This document shows, one piece after another, positions 44,009-52,304 of a DNA stretch of 64,000 nt; within the stretch, counting starts at the first letter, position 1, and each line of letters begins with the position of its first letter. The translations under genes were made by a program, and so were the position numbers. Origin of the DNA: Desulfovibrionaceae bacterium (lineage in GTDB: Bacteria; Desulfobacterota; Desulfovibrionia; Desulfovibrionales; Desulfovibrionaceae). The notes beneath the pieces are model-generated. The model saw only the letters and a program-made list of their open reading frames with translations, was not told the origin of the DNA and made no database searches. The stretch lies in the NCBI GenBank assembly GCA_029011315.1, contig JAQXLA010000010.1, forward strand, positions 1-64,000. Direction: 5' to 3'.

Positions 44009-46441
44009 TCAGGCCTCCGCATTCCGCACCAGCATCTGCGCCACCCGTACGGCCTCTACAGCATTGGAAGAATAAAATGCGCCGATTTTTTCAGCGTATG
44101 CTCCGGTTACCACGGCTCCGCCGATCATCACGGGAATATCCAGATGCCTTTTTCGCAATTCCATCAATGTTTCCGGCATCCTGGTCATCGTCGTCGTCAT
44201 CAGGGCGGAAAGGCACACGAGTGACGCCTTTCTGGTTTCCGCTTCCGCCGCAATGACTTCGGCTTTGACATCCTTGCCGAGATCGACGACATCAAAGCCA
44301 TGATTGCCAAGCATCAAGCCTACAATATTTTTTCCGATATCATGAATATCCCCTTCAACTGTCGCTAAAATAGCGACTGGCCTGGCTTCGCCCCCGCTTC
44401 TTTTTGCAAGAATCGGCCTCAGCGTTTCAAATGCGTCTTTCATCGTTTCCGCAGAACGCAAAAGCTGCGGCAGAAAATATTCTCTTCTCTCATATCGGCA
44501 TCCGACTTCGTTAATAGCCGGAATCAACGTCTCCTGAACGATCTGAAATGGATCGCGCCCTGACTTCAATTCCCTGTCCAGAAGCGCAGGCATGCCATCA
44601 CGATCTCCGACGAGCACCGCATCACCCAATGTCTCTGCAGTATGAGATACACTCTGGCCGGAAGAGGCTTTCGATTCAGACCCGCCTCCGGAAGGTTTCC
44701 AATTCGCATACGACGCAACAAAGCGCTCTGCCCTATCGTCCCGACAGCAAAGAACATTGGACGCTGCCACAATTTCTCGCAGTCGCACGCTGGACGGATT
44801 GGCAATACAGGCTGAAAGTCCGGCACCTGCGGACATCGCAAGAAAACTCGTATTGATAAGATCTCTGGCAGGCAGCCCGAATGAGATGTTCGACAGCCCC
44901 ATTACCGTAGGCAAGCCGTTTTTCCGACACCACTGTATCGTTTTCAGCCCCTCCTCTGCAGCCTGCGGCATAGAAGCTACTGACAGAGCCAGAACGTCAA
45001 CAAGTATCAGTCTCCGGGGAATGCCGAGTGATTCAGCCCTGTTCAGCAGTTCCTCAATAATGGCAATGCGATCTGCGGAAGAAACAGGAAGCTTTTTGCC
45101 TTTCAGCGGAAGGAGAATAAATGGCGCACCCCACTGACGGCAAAGAGGAGCCATGCGCTCCATACGATCGCCCTCTCCGCTGATGGAATTGACGAGGGGC
45201 GATCCGGGCACAAGAGGCAGGGACAATTCCATAGCGGCAGCCGAAGAAGAATCAAGACTGAGAGGAACTGCGTGGCGTTCTGTAAGACGGAGAACGATTT
45301 CCGGCAGCATCCGGGTTTCATCTACCAACGGATCTCCGACGTTCACATCAAGCAGGGAAGCCCCCAATGCGATCTGATCCGCAGCCATTTGCATGGCCAG
45401 AGAAAAGATGCCGGACTGGAGCTCTGCCTGCAATGCCTTTTTCCCTGTAGGATTCAGGCGTTCTCCAATGATCGCAATAGGCGAAGAACCGCCTATACGC
45501 ACCATTTCTGAACGGGAGGTCAGCACAATGCTGTTCCCCTCCGAGACGGACAGCGGACGGCCTTCCCTGCCGTGTATTGCAGCCGACAGAGCTGCAATGT
45601 GCGCAGGCGTCGTACCACAACACCCCCCAAGAAGACTTACGCCCTCATCTGCAAACTCCGCAGTCTGTTCCGCAAAGGCTTCGGGACTGAGACGGAAAAC
45701 CGTTTTATCGCCGTCCAATTCCGGCAATCCGGCATTTGGTTCTGCCAGAACGGCAATTCCCGCTTCCCGACAGACCGATAGAAGACGGCGAATAACCGGT
45801 TTCATGCCTTCGGGGCCGACACCGCAGTTTGTGCCAATACCGTCAACCCCCATATTGGCCATGGTCTCAGCCATGATTTCCGGAGTCGTCCCCGTCAAAC
45901 TCACACCATCTTCAAATGTCATTGACACCAGAACCGGCAAATCGCTCTCAGCCCGCACGGCTGCGACAGCCAGTCGCATTTCAGCGAGATCAAACTGCGT
46001 TTCGATAAGAAAAAGATCAACGCCACCCTGAAGCAGTCCGCGAGCCTGCTCGCGATAAGCCTCATACAGATCGGCAGCATCGACATCTCCAAGGGGCCTG
46101 GCAAAATGTCCCGTCGGCCCCATATCCCCCGCAACCCATACTTTGCGCCCCGCTTCGGAAGCCGCCTCTCTGGCAATTTCCGCCATACGGCAGGAAAAGC
46201 TCCGGGGATCCAGATCATTCGGAAGCTTAAACCGCGTTCCTCCAAACGTCGCTGTCAGAATGATATCCGATCCGGAGCGGATATATTCACGATGAACGCC
46301 CTGCAGAATATCCGGACGATCAAGACAGAAGCGCTCCGGCGATGCTCCGGGAGGAAGCCCTCTGGACTGAAGCATGGTTCCCATACCGCCATCAAGCAGA
46401 AGAATGCGTCCAGAGCGCAGAATACTGCGGAAATCATTCAT
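44009..46441 (-). CDS. metH: B12-dependent methionine synthase, core form without activation domain
   Basis: 810 aa. Homocysteine-binding domain 1-290 with zinc cysteines (GTNCGVG; GGCCGTTPAHI), pterin/methyl-folate domain about 310-580 (IAIIGERLNPTGKKALQAEL; GASLLDVNVGDP), cobalamin cap and B12-binding domain about 595-805 with the histidine motif VEGDIHDIGKNIVGLMLGNH. The C-terminal SAM-binding reactivation domain of E. coli MetH (1227 aa) is missing, so oxidised cobalamin must be repaired by another protein or another route. ATG at 46441 with AAGGAG. Divergent from the sigma factor gene. Confidence 0.92.
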   Translation of the reverse strand: MNDFRSILRSGRILLLDGGMGTMLQSRGLPPGASPERFCLDRPDILQGVHREYIRSGSDIILTATFGGTRFKLPNDLDPRSFSCRMAEIAREAASEAGRKVWVAGDMGPTGHFARPLGDVDAADLYEAYREQARGLLQGGVDLFLIETQFDLAEMRLAVAAVRAESDLPVLVSMTFEDGVSLTGTTPEIMAETMANMGVDGIGTNCGVGPEGMKPVIRRLLSVCREAGIAVLAEPNAGLPELDGDKTVFRLSPEAFAEQTAEFADEGVSLLGGCCGTTPAHIAALSAAIHGREGRPLSVSEGNSIVLTSRSEMVRIGGSSPIAIIGERLNPTGKKALQAELQSGIFSLAMQMAADQIALGASLLDVNVGDPLVDETRMLPEIVLRLTERHAVPLSLDSSSAAAMELSLPLVPGSPLVNSISGEGDRMERMAPLCRQWGAPFILLPLKGKKLPVSSADRIAIIEELLNRAESLGIPRRLILVDVLALSVASMPQAAEEGLKTIQWCRKNGLPTVMGLSNISFGLPARDLINTSFLAMSAGAGLSACIANPSSVRLREIVAASNVLCCRDDRAERFVASYANWKPSGGGSESKASSGQSVSHTAETLGDAVLVGDRDGMPALLDRELKSGRDPFQIVQETLIPAINEVGCRYERREYFLPQLLRSAETMKDAFETLRPILAKRSGGEARPVAILATVEGDIHDIGKNIVGLMLGNHGFDVVDLGKDVKAEVIAAEAETRKASLVCLSALMTTTMTRMPETLMELRKRHLDIPVMIGGAVVTGAYAEKIGAFYSSNAVEAVRVAQMLVRNAEA

Positions 46442-46605
46442 GTTTCCACTCCTTCATCCTTATATTTGTAAGCTAACAGGGACTGAAGTTGCCCGATGCT
46501 TCCGGCAAGAATCGCTTGCCTTTCACTGTTGAGTGCTACACAATAAGACAACCGCAGGTCATCCGACAGGCGGCAAAGCTTTTACACTCCCTTGAGAGTC
46601 CCCTC

Positions 46606-47721
46606 ATGAATACGTTGAAACAGCTTCCCGCGCAAGACAAAAACGTTCAGGAACAATCGGATATTCAGGATATTCAGATAGATGAAGCGGAAAACAAAAC
46701 AGAAATTCTCCTCCCCGGGGAATTGGACGGAGATGGTTTTGACGAAGAGGCTGAAGATGGGGAAATCGTTGACATTTCTCCAGACGGAGAATTCATTGAT
46801 TCCGATGATGAAGCCTGCGTTCTGCTTCCTGCAGAACCATCTTCCAATCTACCTTCTCTGAGCAAAAACGGAGATTCTCTTCAGGCCTACCTGCAACGTA
46901 TCGGCCGCTTCCCCATGTTGAAGCCTGAAGAGGAGCAGGAACTGGCCCGCCGCGTCCGCGAGTACGGAGACGGCGATGCCGCCTTCCGTCTCGTCACCTC
47001 GCATTTGCGACTGGTTGTGCGCATTGCCATGGATTTTCAACGACGCTGGATGCAGAATGTGCTGGATTTGATTCAGGAAGGGAATGTCGGCCTGCTCCGT
47101 GCTGTTGATAAATTCGATCCGGATAAGGGAATCAAATTCTCCTATTATGCGGCATTCTGGATCCGGGCCTATATTCTGAAATTCATCATGGATAACTGGC
47201 GCATGGTCAAAATCGGCACGACGCAGGCGCAGCGCAAGCTTTTTTACAATCTTAACAGAGAACGGCAGAAGCTGCTTTCCGAGGGATTCGATCCCAATGA
47301 GCAAATTTTGGCAGAAAGGCTCGGCGTCAGCAAAGATCAGATTGTCGAAATGGAGCAGAGGCTCAATGCATCGGACACGTCCCTTGACGTCAACGTCAAT
47401 GACGAATCCGGAAGCGCAACCCGCATGGATTTTCTTCCTTCTCCGACACCCGCCATTGAAGAGTCTCTCGCCGATATGGAAATTTCCGATTTGCTGCGCA
47501 GCCGTCTTGAAAAAATTATGCCCACGCTTTCTGAAAAGGAAGTCTACATTTTGAAAAACCGCCTTCTGACGGATGATCCCGTTACTCTTCGGGAAATCGG
47601 CGAACGCTACCATATTACAAGAGAACGCGTACGCCAGCTGGAAGCGCGGCTGCTGCAAAAGCTGCGGGACTTCTTTCTGAGAGATATCAGCGATTTTTCC
47701 CGAGACTGGATTCGACATTGA
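46606..47721 (+). CDS. RpoH-like sigma-70 family factor
   Basis: 371 aa from the ATG at 46606 (GAGAG upstream); the open frame starts 39 codons earlier with a different composition. The first 75 residues are acidic (PGELDGDGFDEEAEDGE). Region 1.2/2: LQAYLQRIGRFPMLKPEEEQ, RLVVRIAMDFQRRWMQNVLD, LIQEGNVGLLRAVDKFDPDK, then FSYYAAFWIRAYILKFIMDN. The segment GTTQAQRKLFYNLNRER matches the RpoH box of sigma-32 proteins. Regions 3 and 4 end in the helix-turn-helix LREIGERYHITRERVRQLEA. Heat-shock sigma is the best guess. Its target promoters are not shown here; htpG does not carry an obvious sigma-32 site. Confidence 0.85.
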   Translation: MNTLKQLPAQDKNVQEQSDIQDIQIDEAENKTEILLPGELDGDGFDEEAEDGEIVDISPDGEFIDSDDEACVLLPAEPSSNLPSLSKNGDSLQAYLQRIGRFPMLKPEEEQELARRVREYGDGDAAFRLVTSHLRLVVRIAMDFQRRWMQNVLDLIQEGNVGLLRAVDKFDPDKGIKFSYYAAFWIRAYILKFIMDNWRMVKIGTTQAQRKLFYNLNRERQKLLSEGFDPNEQILAERLGVSKDQIVEMEQRLNASDTSLDVNVNDESGSATRMDFLPSPTPAIEESLADMEISDLLRSRLEKIMPTLSEKEVYILKNRLLTDDPVTLREIGERYHITRERVRQLEARLLQKLRDFFLRDISDFSRDWIRH

Positions 47722-47749
47722 AAAATTGTAAAAAAACAAAAAAAAACGC

Positions 47750-47778
47750 TTGACGAAAAAATCGTGTTTCTGTATAGC
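47750..47778 (+). promoter_or_regulatory. Promoter of tRNA-Lys
   Basis: TTGACG (47750-47755), 17-nt spacer, TATAGC (47773-47778), about 44 bp upstream of the tRNA. Confidence 0.6.
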
Positions 47779-47821
47779 TATTTTCCGTTGAACGGAACAA
47801 AAAATGTTTCGGGAAGCAAAA

Positions 47822-47897
<76 letters not shown>

Positions 47898-47910
47898 TCA
47901 GAAATTCAGG

Positions 47911-47942
47911 AATCCGCGAAGCTTTTCGTGGATTCTTTTTTT
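47911..47942 (+). terminator. Terminator of tRNA-Lys
   Basis: AATCCGCGAA-GCTT-TTCGTGGATT, 10 bp with one G-T pair, then C and seven T residues. Confidence 0.85.
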
Positions 47943-47997
47943 ATATCCTTAGTACCGACAATGACCATGACAACAGGCACTGATTTTCGTAAAAACT

Positions 47998-48237
47998 TCA
48001 GCAATTCAAATGCTGATTCGGAAACAGCCCGGACTGTTTCAGCCCTTTTGCCATCTGGTTTACCGCTTCATAAAGGCTGAGAAACCCCTGCGGCGTCATC
48101 AGAAGCCTGGCGAAATCGTCCGGCTCAGCTTCTCCATTTTGAAGAGGCTCCATTCGATACAAATCCAATCGAATCATTCCTCTGATAAAATGCATTTTTG
48201 ACACGCCATCCAGAAAAATTTCCTGTTTTATGTCCAT
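47998..48237 (-). CDS. Small conserved-looking hypothetical protein
   Basis: 79 aa from the ATG at 48237 with CAGGT upstream; a TTG eight codons earlier is the alternative. N-terminus MDIKQEIFLDGVSKMHFIRG; C-terminal half ARLLMTPQGFLSLYEAVNQM resembles, loosely, the last part of DUF3467-type proteins (RIVMSPxHAKxLLxxL). Soluble, no signal. Similarity is from memory and weak. It lies convergent to tRNA-Lys and may form a unit with the small frame at 48258. Confidence 0.6.
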   Translation of the reverse strand: MDIKQEIFLDGVSKMHFIRGMIRLDLYRMEPLQNGEAEPDDFARLLMTPQGFLSLYEAVNQMAKGLKQSGLFPNQHLNC

Positions 48238-48257
48238 ATTTTTACCTGCTGTATCAT

Positions 48258-48485
48258 TCAATCAACTTGAAAGAACCCTAAAAATTCTGCAACATCGCAT
48301 GAATCCGCTTCATGTTCAGGATATCCAAACGACACGCCTTCCGCAAGATATCGAAGAAAATCGAAAGGTTTCCTGACTGCACTCACCACCGGTCTTTTTA
48401 CCTTGACACTGTTGAAGCTGCGCAATATTTTGATGATAGATGATAAAGGATTTTGAAAAGCAGGCTTTTTCCGAATGTGCACCAT
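48258..48485 (-). CDS. Possible small protein upstream of the 79-aa gene
   Basis: 75 aa from the ATG at 48485, with GAGG 12 nt upstream; TTG at 48503 is another option. Basic first half (MVHIRKKPAFQNPLSSIIKI; KVKRPVVSAVRKPFDFLRY), acidic second half (GYPEHEADSCDVAEFLGFFQ). Its TGA overlaps the possible TTG start of the 79-aa gene. No family recognised. It would fill most of an otherwise empty 300-bp stretch before the CBS gene. Coding status is uncertain. Confidence 0.35.
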   Translation of the reverse strand: MVHIRKKPAFQNPLSSIIKILRSFNSVKVKRPVVSAVRKPFDFLRYLAEGVSFGYPEHEADSCDVAEFLGFFQVD

Positions 48486-48539
48486 GCGCTTTTTCAGCCT
48501 CAAAGAATCTTCTTTTTCTCTTTATTGAGGACTACTTTT

Positions 48540-48959
48540 ATGAAATATGTCAAAGAATTAATGCACGGCAATCCAATTACCCTCTTGCCTGGAGACAGCA
48601 TGCAAAAGGCCAGAGAACTTATGGCAGAATATTCTGTTCGTCATCTCCCCGTTGCCGAATCTGACGGACGGTTCGTAGGGCTGGTGACCCATCGAGATAT
48701 TCTGGACTGTTCCGTCTCCAGATTCGCCGATATTCCCGCTTCGGAACAAAAATCCATAGAAAAAAATGTTCCTGTCAGAGAAATCATGCATGTGGATATC
48801 ATCACGATTTTTCAGGACTGTACGCTGCGCAAGGCAGCGGAGACCATGTTTCGATACAAAATAGGCTGTCTGCCGGTTCTCGATCAGGACGATCACATTA
48901 CAGGCATTATCACGGAATCTGATTTTCTCCGTCTGGCCATTATGAGCCTGTCTGAATAA
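48540..48959 (+). CDS. CBS-domain protein
   Basis: 139 aa made of two CBS motifs: MKYVKELMHGNPITLLPGDS to VGLVTHRDILDCSV (about 1-65) and VREIMHVDIITIFQDCTLRK to ITGIITESDFLRLAI (about 78-135). Such pairs bind adenine nucleotides and sense energy state, often with a partner enzyme; no partner domain here. ATG at 48540 with GAGG upstream. Precedes the M23 peptidase by 20 bp. Confidence 0.88.
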   Translation: MKYVKELMHGNPITLLPGDSMQKARELMAEYSVRHLPVAESDGRFVGLVTHRDILDCSVSRFADIPASEQKSIEKNVPVREIMHVDIITIFQDCTLRKAAETMFRYKIGCLPVLDQDDHITGIITESDFLRLAIMSLSE

Positions 48960-48979
48960 GATTTCTGAAGGAGATCCGC

Positions 48980-50299
48980 ATGTCATTCTTTCGATTTATA
49001 TTTCGGATTCTGCTACTCTTCATTCCTCTCGCCCTTATTGCCTGCGGTATCGGCTTTTTTCTGAATGATTTCTCCGGACCGGTTATTACGATGACGCCCG
49101 ACACAGGACGCATTTCTCCGGTACGAGACATTCATCTGAATATCCGGGATGCGAAGTCAGATTTGGCATCGGTCAAAATTCTGCTGAAAACTGGCAGCAG
49201 GGAAATCGTCATTGCTGAACAAAACTTTGCTGAAAAACGGCGTGAACAGAATATCGTCTTCAATATGAAGAATTTCGATATCCGTTCCGGATCCGCCGAG
49301 CTTGAAGTCAAGGCCAAGGATACCGCTCTTTTTGGCCTCGGAAACAGCACGAAGAAAGTCTGGAATGTGGTTCTTGACGCACAGGCTCCGCGTACGCGCA
49401 TGTTGACCGGAGCGCCTTCCGTACGCAGAGGCAGTATCGGAGCTGTGGCATTTTCCGCATCCGAAGATCTTGCCCGGGCTGGCATCCGCATCGGAGATCT
49501 GTTTTTCCCGGCCTTCCAGCAGCCTGGCGGCGTTTATTTCTGTCTCTTCGCCTTTCCTCATGATCTGCCTGCGGGCAACTTCCGTCCGGAACTGATTGCC
49601 GAAGATACGGCTGGCAACGAGTCAAAAACACGGATTGCCGTACACGCTGTAGAAAGACGTTTCCGCAGTGACACGCTGACCATCAGCGACGCTTTTCTGG
49701 AAAATAAGATGCCTTTGTTTGAAGAACAGATTCCTGATGCTGCCACTCATCTGGAACGATATATCCGGGTCAATACGGAAATTCGCAAGGCCAATGCCGA
49801 AAAACTCATGGAAACCGGCCGGGATACGGCTTCTTCTATTCTGTGGAAAGGCTCCTTCCGCAGACTGCCACGTTCGGCGACAAGAGCCATGTTCGGTGAT
49901 GACCGCACATATCTGTATAACGGCGTAAAAATCGATCGCCAAACCCATATGGGCATTGATTTGGCCTCAGTCGCCCACGCCCCTATTCCCGCAGGAAATG
50001 ATGGACGAGTCGTTCTGGCAGAAGATCTCGGCATTTTCGGTCTGCTCGTAATCATTGATCACGGACTCGGCCTTCAGTCTCTGTATTCCCATATGAGCGA
50101 AATCACGGTGAAAGTCGGGGATATTCTCAAAAAAGACGACATTATAGGCTACACGGGGAAAACAGGTTTGGCCGGAGGCGATCATCTGCACTTCGGTATT
50201 CTTCTCAGCGGTATCCAGTTGCAGCCGCTCGACTGGTTTGACGAAAAATGGATTCGCAACGCGATTACCGATCCGCTGAACAATGCCGCAGTAAAATGA
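48980..50299 (+). CDS. M23-family peptidase (LytM-type), membrane-anchored
   Basis: 439 aa. One N-terminal membrane helix (about 8-29, FRILLLFIPLALIACGIGFF), a beta-rich region 40-220 resembling Ig-like domains, a helical linker, and the C-terminal M23 peptidase (about 305-425). Zinc ligands are seen as HMGIDLA (HxxxD) and GGDHLHFGI (HxH), and the full-length core indicates an active enzyme. It should cut peptidoglycan cross-links in the periplasm. ATG at 48980 with AAGGAG; follows the CBS gene. Confidence 0.88.
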   Translation: MSFFRFIFRILLLFIPLALIACGIGFFLNDFSGPVITMTPDTGRISPVRDIHLNIRDAKSDLASVKILLKTGSREIVIAEQNFAEKRREQNIVFNMKNFDIRSGSAELEVKAKDTALFGLGNSTKKVWNVVLDAQAPRTRMLTGAPSVRRGSIGAVAFSASEDLARAGIRIGDLFFPAFQQPGGVYFCLFAFPHDLPAGNFRPELIAEDTAGNESKTRIAVHAVERRFRSDTLTISDAFLENKMPLFEEQIPDAATHLERYIRVNTEIRKANAEKLMETGRDTASSILWKGSFRRLPRSATRAMFGDDRTYLYNGVKIDRQTHMGIDLASVAHAPIPAGNDGRVVLAEDLGIFGLLVIIDHGLGLQSLYSHMSEITVKVGDILKKDDIIGYTGKTGLAGGDHLHFGILLSGIQLQPLDWFDEKWIRNAITDPLNNAAVK

Positions 50300-50418
50300 T
50301 GGCAACCAAGACTGACTCTAGACAGATGCGCTGAAAAGCAGTATTGTCACAGTATAGAAATTATCAGTAACCTGTACTCGGCTACAGTAGCCATCCTCAA
50401 CCTTATGGAGGAATTTTC

Positions 50419-50799
50419 ATGATTGGCGATATCTATCACTGCAAAACCTGCGGCAGAACTGTAGAGGCCGTTTCTGAAGGATCTACGGATATTATCTGCT
50501 GCGGCCAGCCGATGGAACTTCAGGTTCCGAACACCTCTTCAGCTTCCAGGGAAAAGCATCTGCCTGTCCTTGAAGCCAGCGGTTCGGGAAGCATTGTACG
50601 GGTAGGAGAGGTGGCTCATGTCATGGAAGCCGTACACTGGATCGAATGGATTGAAATCATCCATGCGGACGGTAAAAAATGTCGGAAATATCTGAATCCT
50701 GGCGATGCTCCGGAAGCAAGTTTTACCTGTCCGCCTTCGGAAATCCGTTCCGTTCGCATTTTCTGCAATCTGCATGGCGTCTGGTCTATCAACAACTGA
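50419..50799 (+). CDS. dfx: Desulfoferrodoxin (superoxide reductase, 2Fe type)
   Basis: 126 aa. Reduces superoxide to H2O2 without making O2. Centre I: Cys8, Cys11, Cys27, Cys28 (desulforedoxin-like FeS4 site). Centre II: His47, His67, His73, Cys116, His119 around the catalytic Fe, with Glu45-Lys46 before His47 (EKHLPVLE). ATG at 50419 after ATGGAGG. First gene of dfx-rub-roo. The 119-bp upstream gap holds a GGCTA/TAGCC hairpin and no promoter I can name with confidence. Confidence 0.96.
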   Translation: MIGDIYHCKTCGRTVEAVSEGSTDIICCGQPMELQVPNTSSASREKHLPVLEASGSGSIVRVGEVAHVMEAVHWIEWIEIIHADGKKCRKYLNPGDAPEASFTCPPSEIRSVRIFCNLHGVWSINN

Positions 50800-50818
50800 T
50801 TACACAAGGATGATAAAA

Positions 50819-50974
50819 ATGGAAAAATACACGTGCGAAGTCTGCGGCTATGAATATGATCCCGCTACCGGAGATCCTGATGCCGGCATTCCTGCCGGAA
50901 CCGCTTTTGAAGATCTTCCTGAAGATTGGGTCTGCCCTGTCTGCGGCGTCGGCAAAGATTCTTTCTCTAAGTAG
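50819..50974 (+). CDS. rub: Rubredoxin
   Basis: 51 aa, too short for most gene-finding cut-offs. FeS4 cysteines Cys6, Cys9, Cys39, Cys42 ([25 protein letters not shown]). Start at 50819 with AAGGA 8 nt upstream; an in-frame ATG three codons earlier overlaps that site. Electron donor for desulfoferrodoxin and for the flavodiiron enzyme at 51060. Confidence 0.96.
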   Translation: MEKYTCEVCGYEYDPATGDPDAGIPAGTAFEDLPEDWVCPVCGVGKDSFSK

Positions 50975-51005
50975 ACAGGCTCTTTCGCTGTTTTGAAACC
51001 TTCTC

Positions 51006-51038
51006 TTGAAAAGGCGGCATCTCATGCCGCCTTTTCAA
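51006..51038 (+). other. Perfect 15-bp hairpin between rub and roo
   Basis: TTGAAAAGGCGGCAT-CTC-ATGCCGCCTTTTCAA. It ends in AT rather than a T run, so it would be a weak terminator on the plus strand, or a processing or stabilising stem. It also buries an in-frame ATG (51024), which argues for the later roo start. Confidence 0.7.
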
Positions 51039-51059
51039 ATCCCGGGAAAAATACAAGAA

Positions 51060-52280
51060 ATGCAACCGATTGAAATTCTTCATCATGTCTGGTGGATTGG
51101 GGCCGTAGACGGAAACAAACGCAATTTCCATGGATACAGCCGCTCTCCAAAAGGAACGACGTATAATGCGTATCTGATTCAAGATGAAAAAAACGTCATC
51201 TTTGATACTGTCGATGAGAAATGGTCGGGAACCATGCTTTGCCGTCTGGCTCATATCCTGCCTTTGGAAAAAATCGACTACATCGTCGTCAATCATACGG
51301 AACTCGATCACTCCGGATCGCTTCCTCTTCTGGTAGAAAAATGTCATCCGGAAAAAATCTTTGTGTCTCCCCAGGGAAAACGATTCCTCGATGCCCAGTT
51401 TGATACTGAAGGATGGCCTGTTGAAGTTGTCAAGACTGGAGACTCCATTTCCATTGGCCAACGAACAGTGCAGTTTATCCAAACGCCTATGCTGCATTGG
51501 CCGGACAGCATGTTTTCCTATATTCCTGAGGATAGGCTCCTCATCAGCAATGACGCTTTTGGACAGAACATTGCCTCAACGGAACGCTTTGCCGATGCTG
51601 TTCCCCGTCCTATTCTGCTCCAGGCTGTCAAGGAATATTACGGCAACATCGTTCTGCCTTTCTCTCCACAAGTGCTCAAAACTCTCGAAGCCGTTGCCAG
51701 TCTGCATCTCGACATTGAAACCATTGCACCGGATCACGGCCTGATCTGGCGTGGATCAGAAGACTGCGACTTCATTCTGAATGCCTACAGGCAGCTTGCC
51801 GAACAGAAGCCTCAGGCAAGAGCCTTGATCGTCTTCGACACCATGTGGAATGCAACAGAGAGAATGGCGCGTGCCATTGCTTCCGGCTTTGAAGATTCCG
51901 GCATTCCGTGCACGCTGCTCGATATGAGGGTCTGCCATCACAGTGATGTCATGACAGCCCTTACGGACTGCGGGGCCGTTGTCGTTGGATCATCCACCCA
52001 TAACAACAATATGCTGCCGCAGATTGCCGACGTTCTCACCTATATGGGAGGACTGCGCCCCGCAAACCGAATCGGTGCAGCGTTCGGATCCTATGGCTGG
52101 TCAGGAGAAGCTCCGGCTCTCATTCAAAATCATCTCGCGGCCATGAAAATGGATCTTCCGGAAAAACCGCTGAAAATCGCTTTTTCTCCGAAGCACAAAG
52201 ACTTAGCTGCGTGCCACGATTTCGGCGCACGGCTTGCTCAGGCCCTCAAACTTCGCTGCGAACTCCCTGTCAGCGAGTAA
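51060..52280 (+). CDS. roo: Rubredoxin:oxygen oxidoreductase (flavodiiron protein)
   Basis: 406 aa from the ATG at 51060; weak ribosome-binding site, but the N-terminus MQPIEILHHVWWIGAVDGN fits known Roo proteins. Metallo-beta-lactamase di-iron domain to about 250 (ligands in NHTELDHSGSLP, the ATSTERFAD-like ASTERFADAVP, TIAPDHGLIWRG) and flavodoxin domain from about 255 (LIVFDTMWNATERMARAIA; VGSSTHNNNMLPQ; FGSYGWSGEAP). Reduces O2 to water with electrons from rubredoxin, next door. Confidence 0.95.
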   Translation: MQPIEILHHVWWIGAVDGNKRNFHGYSRSPKGTTYNAYLIQDEKNVIFDTVDEKWSGTMLCRLAHILPLEKIDYIVVNHTELDHSGSLPLLVEKCHPEKIFVSPQGKRFLDAQFDTEGWPVEVVKTGDSISIGQRTVQFIQTPMLHWPDSMFSYIPEDRLLISNDAFGQNIASTERFADAVPRPILLQAVKEYYGNIVLPFSPQVLKTLEAVASLHLDIETIAPDHGLIWRGSEDCDFILNAYRQLAEQKPQARALIVFDTMWNATERMARAIASGFEDSGIPCTLLDMRVCHHSDVMTALTDCGAVVVGSSTHNNNMLPQIADVLTYMGGLRPANRIGAAFGSYGWSGEAPALIQNHLAAMKMDLPEKPLKIAFSPKHKDLAACHDFGARLAQALKLRCELPVSE

Positions 52281-52304
52281 ACCTCCTTCATAAAGGAGTC
52301 CGGT

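Noticed and set aside
46500..46540. GAGTGCTA half-site upstream of the sigma factor, reminiscent of the CIRCE heat-shock element
   Set aside because: The matching left arm TTAGCACTC at 9-nt spacing is absent, so it is not a CIRCE site.
51024..51026. ATG at 51024 as the start of roo
   Set aside because: It lies in the 15-bp hairpin stem, and the following 12 residues do not match known Roo N-termini; the ATG at 51060 does.
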